Assembly: GCA_002104905.1 (NCBI GenBank)
Contig: MCFE01000963.1
Span: 1 to 23,636, forward strand
DNA: 23,636 bases
From: Basidiobolus meristosporus CBS 931.73
Taxonomy: Eukaryota > Basidiobolomycota > Basidiobolomycetes > Basidiobolales > Basidiobolaceae
Direction: 5' to 3'
Shown: piece after piece, positions 8,198-18,378 of the stretch
Layout of the letters: each line of letters begins with the position of its first letter
Position numbering within the stretch: the stretch's first letter is position 1
Program-made: the position numbers and the translations under genes
The notes under the pieces: generated by a model
Databases searched by the model: none
Seen by the model: only the letters and a program-made list of their open reading frames with translations
What the model was told of the DNA's origin: nothing

Positions 8198-8900
8198 TGT
8201 AGTAAATGTTGTAAGAGTCTTGGAGATATTGGAAGTGATTGGGAGGACAAGTAGGTTATGTGGTTTTCACTTGATGATTCATAGAATGTAAAAGTAGTAT
8301 TTATACTTTTACCTGATCTTGGCATTACAAACACGTAGAATAGGTTAAGGAAGGTCCCAAGAACATGTGTGCAAAGTTTGGGGCTGTTTGGACAACTCTG
8401 AGAATTATCATGTTCTGGGTACCTGGTATTTTGGTGAAAATATTCTAAGTAAATCCCAAAAAGGAATTTGGTCAGTATTCTCTAGGATTTGAAGGTAATG
8501 ATCTAAGTGACTAAGCTAGGTGAATATTTAGGTGGAAATACAAATTTTTACAACAGTAAAAGTCTTGGAGATATAGGAAGTGATTGGATAGACAAGTACA
8601 TTATGTTGTTTTCACTTGATGATTTATTGAATGTAAAAGTAGTATTTATACTTTTACCTGATCTTGGCATTACAAACACGTAGAATAGATTAAGGAAGGT
8701 CTCAAGAACATGTGTGCAAAGTCTGGGGCAGTTTGGAAAACTTTGAGAATTTTCATGTTCTGGGTACCAGATATCTTGGTGAAAATATTCTAAGGAAATC
8801 CTGACAAGGAATTTGGTCAGTATTACCTAGTATTTGAAGGTAATGATCCAAGTGACTAAGTTTGGTGAATATTTAGGTGGAATCACAGATTTTTACAACA
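8198..8900 (-). mobile_element. Two LTR-1 copies in tandem, no internal region, TSD TATTC
   Basis: On the minus strand, 8556-8900 and 8207-8555 are two nearly complete family-1 LTRs head to tail. They share private variants (for example GGCATTACAAACACGTAG) and differ at only about 8% of sites by eye, so they come from one element. At the junction the last ~4 bases of one LTR (AACA) are missing. A 9-bp TGTAGTAAA at 8198-8206 resembles another LTR end. TATTC flanks the block at 8193-8197 and 8901-8905, a 5-bp target duplication in the integrase of fragment D. Confidence 0.75.
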
Positions 8901-9508
8901 TATTCTCCACCATTGCCAGAGTGTATTTTCTTGATTTTTCCACCAGTTTCCCTCTCTACCATGGCTTTAAGCTCCCTGAGCCTAGACATAGCTTCTTCCT
9001 TTCTCTCCATGAAGTAGACTCATCTGTATCTTGCATAATCATCTTGAAAGTGCTTAAATACTTTATCCCACCTAAGGATAAATTTTGAATAGGTCTGCAC
9101 AGCTATGAGTGAATCAGATCTAATTTTCTCTTAGTTTTGACTAACCCTGAGCTCTTGAAGGGTTATCTGGCTTGTTTCCTATATATGTGGCTTCATAGTG
9201 CTCCAAATTAGGTGGGGGATCAATCTCTACTCCGGAAATTAGCTGATCTTTGATCATTTTGCGCAAATAATCAAAATTGATGTGCCCAAATCTCTTGTGC
9301 CAAAGCATTGGTTTTCTTCATTAAAGTTACTTATATTGGCTTCCGGATATGATGGAATATAAGTCAACTTGTATTGATTTGATATCTGATACCCAAAGCA
9401 GTATGGTCACCATTCTGATCAGTGATCCTTCATCCAAAATTGTCAATGCCAAAGCTGAGTCCTCCTGTGGTGGCCTTACTTACAGATAATAGGTTCTTGG
9501 CTATTTCT
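8901..9508 (-). pseudogene. Protease to integrase fragment D, proximal part
   Basis: Minus strand: EIAKNLLSVSKA (near 9505-9470), then the pre-integrase region with a single LxQVDLYSIISG segment (no 73-bp duplication), FGHINFDYLRKMIKDQLISG, and the integrase N-terminus down to GNGGE at the LTR insertion. The second catalytic Asp codon reads GGC (Gly) in SGNGG. It joins the RT end of element C at about 9508, in the middle of an AGAAATAGCC sequence, so C and D are fused copies. Confidence 0.75.
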
Positions 9509-10500
9509 GTCTAACTGCTGCAATATGATCAGTTCCAGAGTTCTGATTATGTTGGCTGACAACTCCCACTGAATATGAGAAATCTGGATGTGTTCCAAGC
9601 ATGATGTACATCCAACTGCCAACCAAAGATTGATAAGGAAAGTCAGGGCTTTCAGATGGCACCAAGCTCTCTTGATTTGATTGAGTTTTGACCAAGCTAA
9701 GGTTTGTCTCCATTGGGTAGCTGCCAGTTTATAGTCTTCCAGTTGGTACTTCTTTAGTATATCTTGAATATACTTGGATTGGCTTGGGGTAATAGTCTGG
9801 GTACCACTGTCTATAGAGAACTTAATCCCTAAATGGTATCTGAGTTCTCCTAGATGGACATCTTGAGCTCTTTAGATAGGCTAGATTTAGTCTCTTCCAA
9901 TGTTGCTAGGTTATTGGTGACTACAATAAGATCATCCACATATAAAGCAAATAGACCTGGATTGGCTCTATCTGACATATACTATGCACTTTAGTCAGTA
10001 TTACTTCCTTTGTAACTAAAGGATTCCAGATAAGACTATATCTTGCAATTCCAGGCTTTTGGTGATTATTTGAGACCATATAGAAACTTTTTAAGCTTGC
10101 AGACCAAATGGAGGTTGTCTTGGTCAACAAACCCATCATGCTGGTCCATATATGTATCCTCATCAAGTACTCCATTCAAAGATCCAGTTTTTACATTCAT
10201 ATGAAGTATAAAAAAATTATATTTGGCTGCAATAGCCAATATCAAATCGTAGGAATTAAACTTGGCTACCAGTGCAAAGGTCTCAGTATAGTCAAGTCAT
10301 GTTGTTTGAGAGTATCCTTTGGCCTCAAGTCTTGCTTTGTTTCTTCCAATTGAACCATCAGCCTTGTATTTTGTCTTGAAGACCCATCTGCATGCATTTT
10401 ATTTTTGGTTGATTGGTAATTGACTAAGTCCCATATTTGATTTTCCATTAGGGCCTGATAATCCTCAGCCATTAAAAATCTCCAAAACTTTGTCTGAGGG
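9509..10500 (-). pseudogene. pol: Reverse transcriptase of element C
   Basis: Minus strand, in order from 10500: FWRFLMAEDYQALMENQIWD, a stop-rich finger region, [20 protein letters not shown] near 10155-10090, and ALYVDDLIVVTNNLATLEET near 9950-9890 with YVDD intact. The end METNLSLVKTQSNQ and FPYQSLVGSWMYIMLGTHPD lies at 9713-9501. It carries the same one-base loss as B before METN (ACCCAATGG). It stops abruptly at 9509, so RNase H and the 3' LTR of this element are gone. Confidence 0.82.
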
Positions 10501-11485
10501 CTATTTAGGGCCTCTTTTACAGTACAGGGCTCATCAATATGGACTGAATAGGCAGAGGCTAAGTTTGTACCCCTATTAATATAGTAATATGTGCTATTTC
10601 TGGTCCAGTTATATCTCCTGGAATTTGATACTGTAATGATCACTTCTGGGATATTCCTGCAAACTGATTCAGGCTGAACCATGGCAGTAGTGTCCCCTGG
10701 AGTAAGAAAGTTCTTATTGTTTTGCTCTGATTCAATCCCAACTATTGGTGGACTTGAGATCAAATTTTGGTCATCTTGTAATATATTTTTTGTAAAGGCT
10801 TGAATTTTCATCAAACAGCACATCCCTGGATTTGATTAGCTTTGTTGCTTTGGTATTGTAGAGTCTGTATGCTTTACTCTCAATGCAGTAGCCCAAAAAC
10901 ATGCATTTTACAAATTTTGGCTCAAATATTGACTGATTTCCAGGCAGTGTCATGGCAAATGCTGTACACCCAAATATTCTTGGATGCTCTGCACTTGGTC
11001 TGTATCCATATTATGCTTCAAATGGAGTAGAATCATAAAGTGTTCTGTTACAACTCCTATTTTTAAGGTATACAGGTGTGCCACTGATTCTGCTCAAAAA
11101 CTAGAGGATAATTTTTGATCATGGATTGTAAATCTTGCCACATCAATCATTGATCCATTTGCATATTCTGCCACTCCATTTTGCAGTGGGAAGTATGGTT
11201 CAGAAGTCCCTTGCTCTATCCCAGAATTTTGCAGAAGTGGACGTAGAGTTTTGAGGTATATGTTCCACCATTATTAGAGCATATTGTCTGGATTTTTTCA
11301 CCTTTGTCTCTCTCCACTATGGCTTTACACTCCCTGAACTTAGACAGAGCTTCTTCCTTTCTCTTAATAAAGTAGACCCACATGTATCTTGTATAATCAT
11401 CTATAAAAGTGATTATATACTTCATGCTGCCTAAGGATACGTTTTGCATAGGTCCACACAGATCTGAGTGAATCAGATCCAATTT
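10501..11485 (-). pseudogene. pol: Integrase and linker of element C
   Basis: The minus-strand frame from 11482 reads MDLIHSDLCGPMQNVSLGSM, ITFIDDYTRYMWVYF and CSNNGGTYTSK. The second catalytic Asp of the DDE core (SDNGG in relatives) is Asn here, which would kill catalysis. The frame then ends at a TAG at 11216 through the same one-base loss seen in B (CTGGGATAG). The next frame holds QNGVAEYANGS. 10771-10953 reads LPGNQSIFEPKFVKCMFLGY, the integrase tail; 10540-10823 is the linker with VGIESEQNNKNFLTPGDTTA. No solo LTR interrupts it, unlike in B. Confidence 0.82.
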
Positions 11486-12130
11486 TTCTTAGATATGATT
11501 AACCTAGATCTCTTGAACAGTTTCTGACTTGTTTCCCATATATGAGGGCTTCATAGTGCTCTAAATTAGGTGGGGGATCAATTTTTACTCTGGAAATTAG
11601 CTGATCTTTAATCATATTGTGCACATAATCAAAGTTGATATGCCCAATTCTCCTGTACCAAAAGAATTGATGTTTCTTCATTAAAGTTACTCATATTGGC
11701 TTCCAGATATGATGGAATACAAGTCAACTTTTATAGATTTTGATATCTAACACTCAAAGCAATATGGTCACCATTCTGATCTGTGATCCTGCATCCAGAA
11801 TTGTGATAGCTGAAACTGAGACCTTCTTCTATGGCCTTACTTACAGATAGTAGGTTCTTGGCTATTTCTAGCACATAGAGTACTTCCCTAAAGGTCTGTG
11901 TGTGACTTACTTCACTGCTTCTAAGGTTTACTTGGATGGATCCTTCTCCCCCTATATCAAGTGCTCTGTTGCCACCCATAAAACCTTTTTAATTGGCATT
12001 TCTTGATAATGGGTCAAAAGTTCTTTTGGGTATGTAAGGTGTTGAAATGCACTAGAGTCAACATACCCCGTCTGAGAATCCTTGTATGTGGTCATATTTA
12101 GTGCAGATATGAGTAGTCTATCTTCAGTTG
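11486..12130 (-). pseudogene. pol: Protease and pre-integrase region of element C
   Basis: On the minus strand the protease active site reads VDSSA (Asp codon at 12057-12059) where the family has DSGA. After a frame change at a T run near 11980 the half MGGNRALDIGGEGSIQVNLR and AKNLLSVSKAIEEGLSF continues to 11731. The pre-integrase part is at 11681-11499 (RRIGHINFDYVHNMIKDQLI, then IYGKQVRNCSRD). Only one copy of the segment duplicated in B is present. Confidence 0.8.
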
Positions 12131-12894
12131 TTGCACCATTTCCATATTCAGGCTTTTTCTGCTGACTATCTCACTGTTGGAAGAACCAGTCCAATGTATA
12201 TCATTTCCTATTGCAGTATTTGTAAAGCAGGCTGCTATTACCATCATTAGGTATTGGCTATCTTCTTTGTTGGTTATTCTTGCTTATTAAAGCTTCTTCC
12301 TCTTCCTTCTTATTGGTATTGGATTTTCTTGATTCTGCATTCAGGAGCCTTCCATATAAATAATTCAAGGTTAAATATTCATATCTGGATCTAGAGCTCT
12401 TACAAAGCCCCAAACTTGTCTGTCAAGCTATTTGGCATGGTTACTATCACATCCTCATCATTGGTTGGTACACCCACAGATTCCATCTCATCCACCGCAG
12501 GTAATTCTGTTAATTAGACTTTCCATTTCTTCTCCTGGCTGCATCCTTGTAGTAAAGGATTTTTGTCAAAGGTACATATTCTTGGCAGCTGAAATGACTG
12601 GTAGGTGTCTTCTAATGCCTTTCTAGCATACTTGTCCATTTTTGATCTTGAGCATTGAATTAGCAATTTGTCTTGGAAATTAAGGCAGATACAGTTGAAG
12701 GCACTATGTTCTTTCTTCTGGTACTTTAAGGACTCCTCTGCCACATATTTAGGGGGGCATTCTTCTCTCATGACAATATTCCAAATGCTGCTCTCTTGTA
12801 GCAGCATCTTCATCTTCACCTTCCACACATGATAGTGAAATCCATCCAATTTTTCAGTAGAGGGAAAACTTCCAGTAATAGCAATGGTGGACAT
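12131..12894 (-). pseudogene. gag: Gag of element C
   Basis: The minus-strand ATG at 12892-12894 starts MSTIAITGSFPSTEKLDGFH, then WKVKMKMLLQESSIWNIVMR and EECPPKYVAEESLKYQKKE. The frame stays open to 12514, the best-preserved Gag N-terminus in the window. The zinc knuckle region near 12180-12220 is degenerate (YCNRK is left, with a stop in the knuckle). An upstream in-frame start at 12969 lies inside the LTR and is unlikely to be the Gag start. Confidence 0.82.
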
Positions 12895-12912
12895 TGCAGA
12901 GAGTGACAGTTT

Positions 12913-12925
12913 GGGGCTCATAGCC
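12913..12925 (-). promoter_or_regulatory. Primer-binding site of element C
   Basis: The minus strand reads GGCTATGAGCCCC next to the 5' LTR end. It differs from the tRNA-iMet anticodon-arm complement GGTTATGAGCCCC by one C/T difference. Confidence 0.65.
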
Positions 12926-13270
12926 TGTAGCAAAAGTCTTTGAGATGTTGTAAGTGATTGGGAGGACAAGTAGATTATGTGGTTTTCACTTTATGACTTA
13001 ATGAATGTAAAAGTAGTATTTATACTTTCACATGGTTTTGGCATAAGCTCACATGGAATAGGCTTAGTATGGTCCCAAGAACATGGGTGCACAGTTTGAG
13101 GCTATTTAAACAACATCAAGAATTTACATGTTCTGGGTACCTGATATTTTGGTGAAAATATTTTAAGTAACTCCCCCAAGAAATTTGGCCAGTATCCCTA
13201 GGATTTGATGGTAATGATCTAAGTGACTAAGCTAGGTGAATATTCAGGTGCAATTACAAATTTTACAACA
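12926..13270 (-). repeat. 5' LTR of element C (LTR-1)
   Basis: 345 bp. On the minus strand it begins TGTTGTAAAATTTGTAATTG and ends CTTTTGCTACA. The TATA-type box and the CAAAGTTGTCCAAACAG-like block of the family are recognisable. Its outer edge at 13270/13271 joins the protease of copy F, so C inserted into F. The other LTR of C is missing. Confidence 0.85.
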
Positions 13271-13892
13271 ATTAGAACATTTGATCCAGCTGGATTTGGA
13301 AACATCTGAGTAAACCTCAGAGGTAGTAAAGGATATTCAAGCTCTTACCTTCAAAGAAGTAGTGACTATCACTATGTCAACAAGAGTGCAAGCTTGGCCT
13401 ATGCCTATTCAGTCCTATTGATCAGCTCCAGAAGGTAAAATAGGCTCTAAACAGTCCTCAGACAAGGTTTTGGAAAAACTCTTTGGCTGAAGAATTACAA
13501 GGCCTGTTATAAATTCAAACATGGGACTTGGCCAAAATACCAATGCACCAAAAATCATTTGGACATAGGTAAGTGTTCAATATAAGGCTGGTGATACAAT
13601 TCAAGCATACAAAGCAAGACTTATGGCAAAAGAATACTTTCAAATGAAAGTACTGGGCTACAATGAAACCTTTGCCCAGTTGGCCTAATTAATTCTACCA
13701 GACTACAATAGGCAAGTGCAGCCAAATATAAGGTTTTTACATCTCATATGGTCCTAAAAGCTGCATTTTCAATGAGGAACCTGATCAGGATATGTACATG
13801 GACCAGCTTGATGGGTATGAGCACCAGAATAACCTCCAATTGGTCTGCAAGCTTAGTGAGTCCTTATGTGGTCATACATAAAAGCAAAGAAG

Positions 13893-14157
13893 GACTAAAG
13901 ATATGCATCTGGTAAGCAATACCCAACGCACTCAGTATCTAGCTCCTGAGGCTTGTAACATGTCACAAAAATGCATGGCATTCACTTACTCCACTGGTAC
14001 TATCTGGCATTATAAGTTGTTAGCATAGGTTTTAATTCTGGGCTAGTATTATATGTAGTGCCAGATAGTGCCATGCATTTTTGTGACATGTCAAAAGCCT
14101 CATGAGCTAGATTTGGAATGCTATGGGTATTGAATACCATATGCATGTCTTTTGTTG
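13893..14157. repeat. 265-bp foldback (MITE-like) in RT of copy F
   Basis: The left arm 13893-14025 and right arm 14042-14157 are inverted copies. The best block is ACATGTCACAAAAATGCATG near 13956 against CATGCATTTTTGTGACATGT near 14072. The outer parts (ATGCATCTGGTAAGCAATAC against GTATTGAATACCATATGCAT) also pair. The left arm has a ~20-bp extra segment (TTCACTTACTCCACTGGTA). The centre (about 14026-14041) is a short unpaired loop. It has no coding capacity and splits the RT. I could not define a target duplication. Confidence 0.75.
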
Positions 14158-14384
14158 CTCTGCACTCTTACTTCCCATGAACAACATAGATTCCAAAAAA
14201 AGCTCAAAAGTAGATTTTCAAAAGCACAATAGGTGAAAAACAGGTGCTGCTTTGCATGAAGAGGAAGAAATATGTTTAACACTGTGTGGCCAAGTCCAGA
14301 TTTGCTGTGCATCTCTAACATACAATGCTAATATTTGACACTCATGGCTCAATATGGCACTGTTCAATGAAACAAGTCTTATAT
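14158..14384. other. Unassigned AT-rich insert
   Basis: This sits between the foldback and the resumption of RT sequence near 14385. It has no match by eye to other parts of the window and no coding signal. It may be a poorly paired part of the foldback insertion or an older insertion. Confidence 0.3.
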
Positions 14385-15306
14385 GTGCAGGGTTTTATTA
14401 TAGCTATCAAATACCCAAGAAACATGGCAACAGACTAGATTGAGCCTTTTTAAGGAGTTTGAGGTGCTCAACCTAGGAGAGCTCAGTTATTACTCAGGGA
14501 TAGAGCTCTCCATAGACAAGAGTACCCAGAATCTCACCCTAAGACAGTTCAAGTATATTTAAGATATACTTAAGAAGATCCAAATGGAAGACTGCACAAT
14601 GGCAGCTATCCAAATGGAGAAAAACCTTAACTTGATTAATGTTTAACCAAACAAAGAGAACTTGATATTATCTGAAAGCTGAAATTTTGCTTACCAATAC
14701 ATAGCAAGCAGTCTGATGTATAGCATGCTTTGACATGTCTAGATATCTGATATTCAGAGGGTGCTGGCAACCAGCACAGTTAATGATTTGAATCTGATTA
14801 TATTACAGCAGTTCAGCAGATTCTTTGGTATTTGAAAGTAATGATATCCTCTCAAAGTACACCTACTAAGATTCAAACAGACACTTATAAGTGACTCTAA
14901 TGCATTTTGGAACAGAACTCAGAAGACTGATCATTAACCATAGGATACACTTTTCTTTACTATAAGGAGAAATTTCATAGAATCCAAGAAAGCAACCGCT
15001 TGTAGCATTCTGTTCCACAGAGGTAGTATATATGGCAGCCTGTGAGGCTACACAAATGCAATATTGCTAAGGAAGCCTTTCAGAGACCTAGGTTTACATC
15101 AATCAGCACTTACTATACTACATCAAGATAACCAAGGATATCATTTCATTCATGAAGGCAGAGTAACAAGCTTGGTTAATTTAGCTCATTGTACTCACGA
15201 TGAAATGACTGCAAATATATTTATTAAGCCATTGGCTACAAATGCTTGCATATTGCAAATAACAACCAGGAATTGTAAATTTGAGTATTTATTTGAGCTG
15301 GAGTAT

Positions 15307-15640
15307 TTTATAAAACTTTTAGCTGATCCTATATACTCATCTAACTTGATAACTTAGTTCATTACCTACTAATCTTCAAGAGTTTTGACCATATTCCCTA
15401 TAGGAATTTACTTCAAAAATCTTGACCTAGCATCATGTGCACAGAGCACGAAACTTTGACAAGTTGTCCATCAGCCTCAAACCTCAAACACATGATCTTG
15501 AAGCCTTCTCAAACATACTCATAGCATGCTTTACCAGTACCACACAAAAGTATGGTTACTGCTTTTACATACAGCAAACCATTAAGTGGAAATCACTTAA
15601 CTTGCTGATTTTTGGATTGCTTCCAATGTCTCCAGAGCTT
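15307..15640 (+). repeat. Diverged LTR-1-like 3' LTR of copy F
   Basis: Blocks in the LTR-1 order are recognisable: AACTTGATAACTTAGTTCAT, GACAAGTTGTCCATCAGCCT, AACCATTAAGTGGAAATCAC, and CCAATGTCTCCAGAGCTTGT. It follows the F polyprotein end. The terminal TG/CA are eroded, so the edges are approximate. Confidence 0.65.
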
Positions 15641-15681
15641 GTAAAACCAATATCAATATTTCTGGTCACCATTACAGAAGA
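15641..15681 (+). pseudogene. Gag remnant of old copy H, left of element G
   Basis: CAATATCAATATTTCTGGTC lines up with the Gag stretch just before the zinc knuckle in B (AATAGCAACCTGATTTGTAA). The match resumes at 20756 after element G. The last bases GAAGA (15677-15681) pair with GAGGA at 20756-20760 as a one-mismatch target duplication. Confidence 0.5.
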
Positions 15682-16051
15682 TGTTGTATTTTCAGAACTA
15701 ATTTGGATATAAAGAGCTTCTCAAGTAATAGTGATAATAGTTGAACTGACTATTATCTCATAAAGAAGATCAGTAATTCTACCTTTGTAGAAGTAAAACA
15801 ACTGCAACACCAAGTAAGAAGAGCTTCTCATCACTCAGGAGCATTCTGTTACAGCTTCAGAGCTAGTACATAATGTTTGGCAATAGTGCTAATTTCATCC
15901 TTTACTCAGGGGCATAATTATAGGATCATATATCTGAAGCAAGTGGCAAAGTGAAGGCTGTAGGTTAGCTCTACAGTGACCAAGCCTACTACAGGATTGT
16001 TAGGTAAATTTTTAGCTGCTAAGTGATACCAAATGGTTTAATTTTTCAATT
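15682..16051 (-). repeat. 3' LTR of element G (LTR-2)
   Basis: The plus-strand view begins TGTTGTATTTTCAGAAC and ends ACCAAATGGTTTAATTTTTC. The outermost bases at the inner edge are mutated (TTCAATT for TTCAACA). Confidence 0.78.
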
Positions 16052-16064
16052 CTCCCCCTAAACT
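16050..16064 (-). promoter_or_regulatory. Polypurine tract of element G
   Basis: The minus strand reads TTTAGGGGGAGAA directly against the 3' LTR, a classic polypurine primer for plus-strand synthesis. Confidence 0.65.
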
Positions 16065-16800
16065 CAATAACTTCCCAATCCTAGTTTTTTTCTGAGATTC
16101 TCAATTGTGGCCTGGCTATTGGTTTTGTCAATATATGTCATTATCTTGTCAGTTAGGCAGTAAACTTACTCTACTTAGTTATTTCTACAGCTTCCTTCAC
16201 AAAGTGATGTTGTGAATCTATATGTCATTAGTTCTGACAAGATCAGTAAGATTCCTAGCTGGTGAAATACAACTTTGAGTATTCTTGTAAATACTGTGTT
16301 GGATTGTCCGATTTGAACCAAAGTCTTTGAATACTTTTTGTAGCCATACAGCCTCCTTTTTTGCTTGACAAGCAGAAACATACTCAGCTTCAGTTGTAGA
16401 AAGGGCAAGAGTTGGTTGTTTCTTGCAATTCCAAGTAATACCTGCACCAGCATTAAGCAATACATATCCCACTGTAGAGCATCTGGTTAATCATATCCCT
16501 ACCCCAATCTGAATTATTTAACATCAAACTGTTGCCTATAAGCTGCTCCAAAGTATTCCAGTATCACATCTATGGTACCTTGTAGATATCTGAAAATACA
16601 CTACACTGCTGGAATTTCATTTCATTCATAAATTTGCATAAATTGACTGACTATTCTACTACCACTGCAAAATTTGAACATGTAGACTCCATCAAGTACA
16701 TCAGGCTGCCAGCCACTGATTGATAGGGAAAGCTTTAGTCCATACATATAGCCTTTTGACATAAACTGGCTAAGTTTTGCTCAGTTTTGAGTTATTGTAC
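16065..16800 (-). pseudogene. pol: RNase H of element G
   Basis: The minus strand from 16472 reads MGYVLLNAGAGITWNCKKQP, TLALSTTEAEYVSACQAKKE and AVWLQKVFKDFG, the conserved copia RNase H C-terminal half. A frameshift follows (the second frame, 16175-16465, overlaps it). The upstream part near 16700-16560 holds the RT-RNase H connection (SLWLAAxMYLMESTC-like) in broken frames. Confidence 0.78.
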
Positions 16801-17135
16801 ATGAGGGTAGCTATGGGCTTACATTTTTCATTTTGAGGCATCTGAGAGTGTCCCTAATGTACTTAGACTGACTTGGCACAACATTTTGCACAGGTATGGA
16901 AAATACGACTTTATTTCCAAGAAAATGGCTCAACTTTCCAAGATTGTTGATCTCAAACCTGCTGAAGTGATCCAATTTTGACTGTTTAAGTGCCTCTTGG
17001 CCCTGGTAACAATTATTAGGTTGTCCACATAAAGATTTGGTAAATCTACCAGTTCCCATATTCTTGCCCTGATCAGGGATTGGTACTCCTCCTGCATGGC
17101 TTGTTGCCACATACTAGCATATAGACTTTGCATTG
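16801..17135 (-). pseudogene. pol: Reverse transcriptase of element G with large internal deletion
   Basis: From 17133 the minus strand reads MWQQAMQEEYQSLIRARIWE, then LVDLPN joined directly to LYVDNLIIVTRAKRH. In complete copia RTs about 150 residues lie between these motifs, so the fingers and much of the palm are gone. The join keeps the frame. The catalytic box is YVDN, so its second Asp is lost. After a frameshift, FEINNLGKLSHFLGNKVVFS and PSQSKYIRDTLRCLKMKN continue to 16811. Confidence 0.78.
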
Positions 17136-17488
17136 CCTTTGTAGATTATGAGGTTTGGCACACAAGGCAAGATAAGCTTCTTCATAATCATTGGATGTTG
17201 GTCACCAAAGATCTACAGGTATTTCTTATTCTTGTCAATCTCCTAACTCGGATAATCTGATCTGATCTGGAACTGGTAGAATAATCTTCCACATCTGGCT
17301 AAAGTAGGCATGTTTCTACTTCATTAGTGTTGATTGCATCAATCAGGGAGCTGGCCAATGATTTCAGTGTCTTTATGACCTGAACTCTCCTCAAATACAA
17401 CCTGCCTGCTCTTGATCCACTTCTGAACTTGGCTATCATTACATTCTGTAGGCTTAAGTATGCTGAAAACACTCTAGAAAGCTTCCTG
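17136..17488 (-). pseudogene. Linker region of element G
   Basis: This lies between integrase and RT in element order. No clean frame or motif is visible; position alone suggests the hydrophilic linker. A CCTG at 17485-17488 borders the next LTR. Confidence 0.4.
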
Positions 17489-17862
17489 TGTTACAAGTCT
17501 TGGTATAAGAGTTGCAGAGGAATAGGGAGCTTAGCTAGTATTGTATTCACTACAAACTGGAACTGCTCTTTATTGAGATTCTAGCAGCTCCTTATATACA
17601 TTTTGCCAGATCAATTGCTGACTATTGTATTTTCTAATGTAGGCTGTGGCTGATGACTCATTTGATTGCATCATCATTGCCCAATACAGATCCTGCCTAA
17701 TATATCTATTTCTGTCTGACAAGGATCTGCTGATTCATTTGCTGACTAATGTTACTGATTTGATAGATAATACTAGATGATACTGATAATCATAGACAAA
17801 TAACTAATTGATTTGACTAAAAGCTGATCTAACTTGAACATTTCAAGCAGCAGATCATAACA
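17489..17862 (-). repeat. Solo LTR-3 in element G
   Basis: 374 bp; on the minus strand it starts TGTTATGATCTGCTGCTTG and ends CCAAGACTTGTAACA (TGTTA...TAACA ends). TATATAAG (17591-17598) and CAATAAAG (17567-17574) on the same strand fit a promoter and polyadenylation signal. CCTG on both sides (17485-17488 and 17863-17866) suggests a target duplication. It separates the integrase tail from the linker. Confidence 0.75.
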
Positions 17863-18378
17863 CCTGTTCAACTCTTAGGTTCCAACCTGGAGCATTGTTT
17901 GCCAGAAATGTGATAGAAAACATCACTGCCAAAGACCCTGAGAGTGCTGGAGGTCTAGTTGTTTGCCTGTATATGCTTCAAAGGGTATAGAGCCTCATTG
18001 TTCTGTAGTTGAGCAGCTATTCTTGATATATACCATATGCAGCAACAGATTCAGCCCAAAACCTGTAGTCCAGTCCCTTATCATGTAGAGTAGACCTTCC
18101 TAATTTCTACTGGTGTTTGATTTGCAAGTTCTGCTACTCCATCTTGCCATGGAGTAATGTAGAACAGTGATCTGTTTAAGTATGCCAGTAGATGAGCACA
18201 GATTTGCAAACTCCTTTGGCAGTATTCCCCTCCATTCTCACTTTGAAGTACCTTCAACTTACACCCAGTTTAGTGTCACTGCCATGTTCTTAAAGTGCCT
18301 AAACATCTCCAAAGCTTCATCCTCTGTCTTGAGAAGTATACCAATGGATATCTTGTCTTGTCATCACTAAGCATCATA
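17863..18378 (-). pseudogene. pol: Integrase core of element G
   Basis: Minus strand: SDDKTRYPLVYFSRQ near 18370-18325, then LQSENGGEYCQRSLQI near 18245-18205, then a broken PWQDGVAELANQTPVEI near 18150-18105, and SSTLRVFGSDVFYHISGKQ near 17965-17900. The second catalytic position is Glu in SENGGEY (Asp in active relatives). The N-terminal part with the first catalytic Asp is lost at the truncated LTR-3. Confidence 0.75.

Larger units (their letters stand above)
13271..15306 (+). pseudogene. Old copia copy F (protease end, RT, RNase H)
   Basis: 13271-13365 matches the protease C-terminus. The sequence then jumps to the linker at ~13380, so integrase is deleted. RT follows with the FWKNSLAEELQGL-like start near 13465, MYMDQLDGYEHQNNLQLVCK near 13790-13850, the foldback, and then LRSL...LGELSYYSGIELSIDK near 14440-14520. 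The YVDD box appears lost (near 14383 the codons read Y-V-Q-G). RNase H is near 14895-15060, and 15064-15357 gives DLGLHQSALTILHQDNQGYH and DEMTANIFIKPLA. It is far more degenerate than B or C but keeps the correct frame before M-E-K-N (CCAAATGGAG near 14609-14620). Confidence 0.75.

Noticed and set aside
8834-9088. 84-codon plus frame over the LTR and fragment D
   Set aside because: Antisense to the integrase fragment and crosses an LTR border.
14121-14321. 66-codon minus frame near the foldback
   Set aside because: Lies partly in the foldback arm and unassigned insert; no motif.
17320-17760. Frequent CTGATT/ATCAG words as a satellite
   Set aside because: Irregular spacing, and they fall within LTR-3 and degenerate linker sequence.
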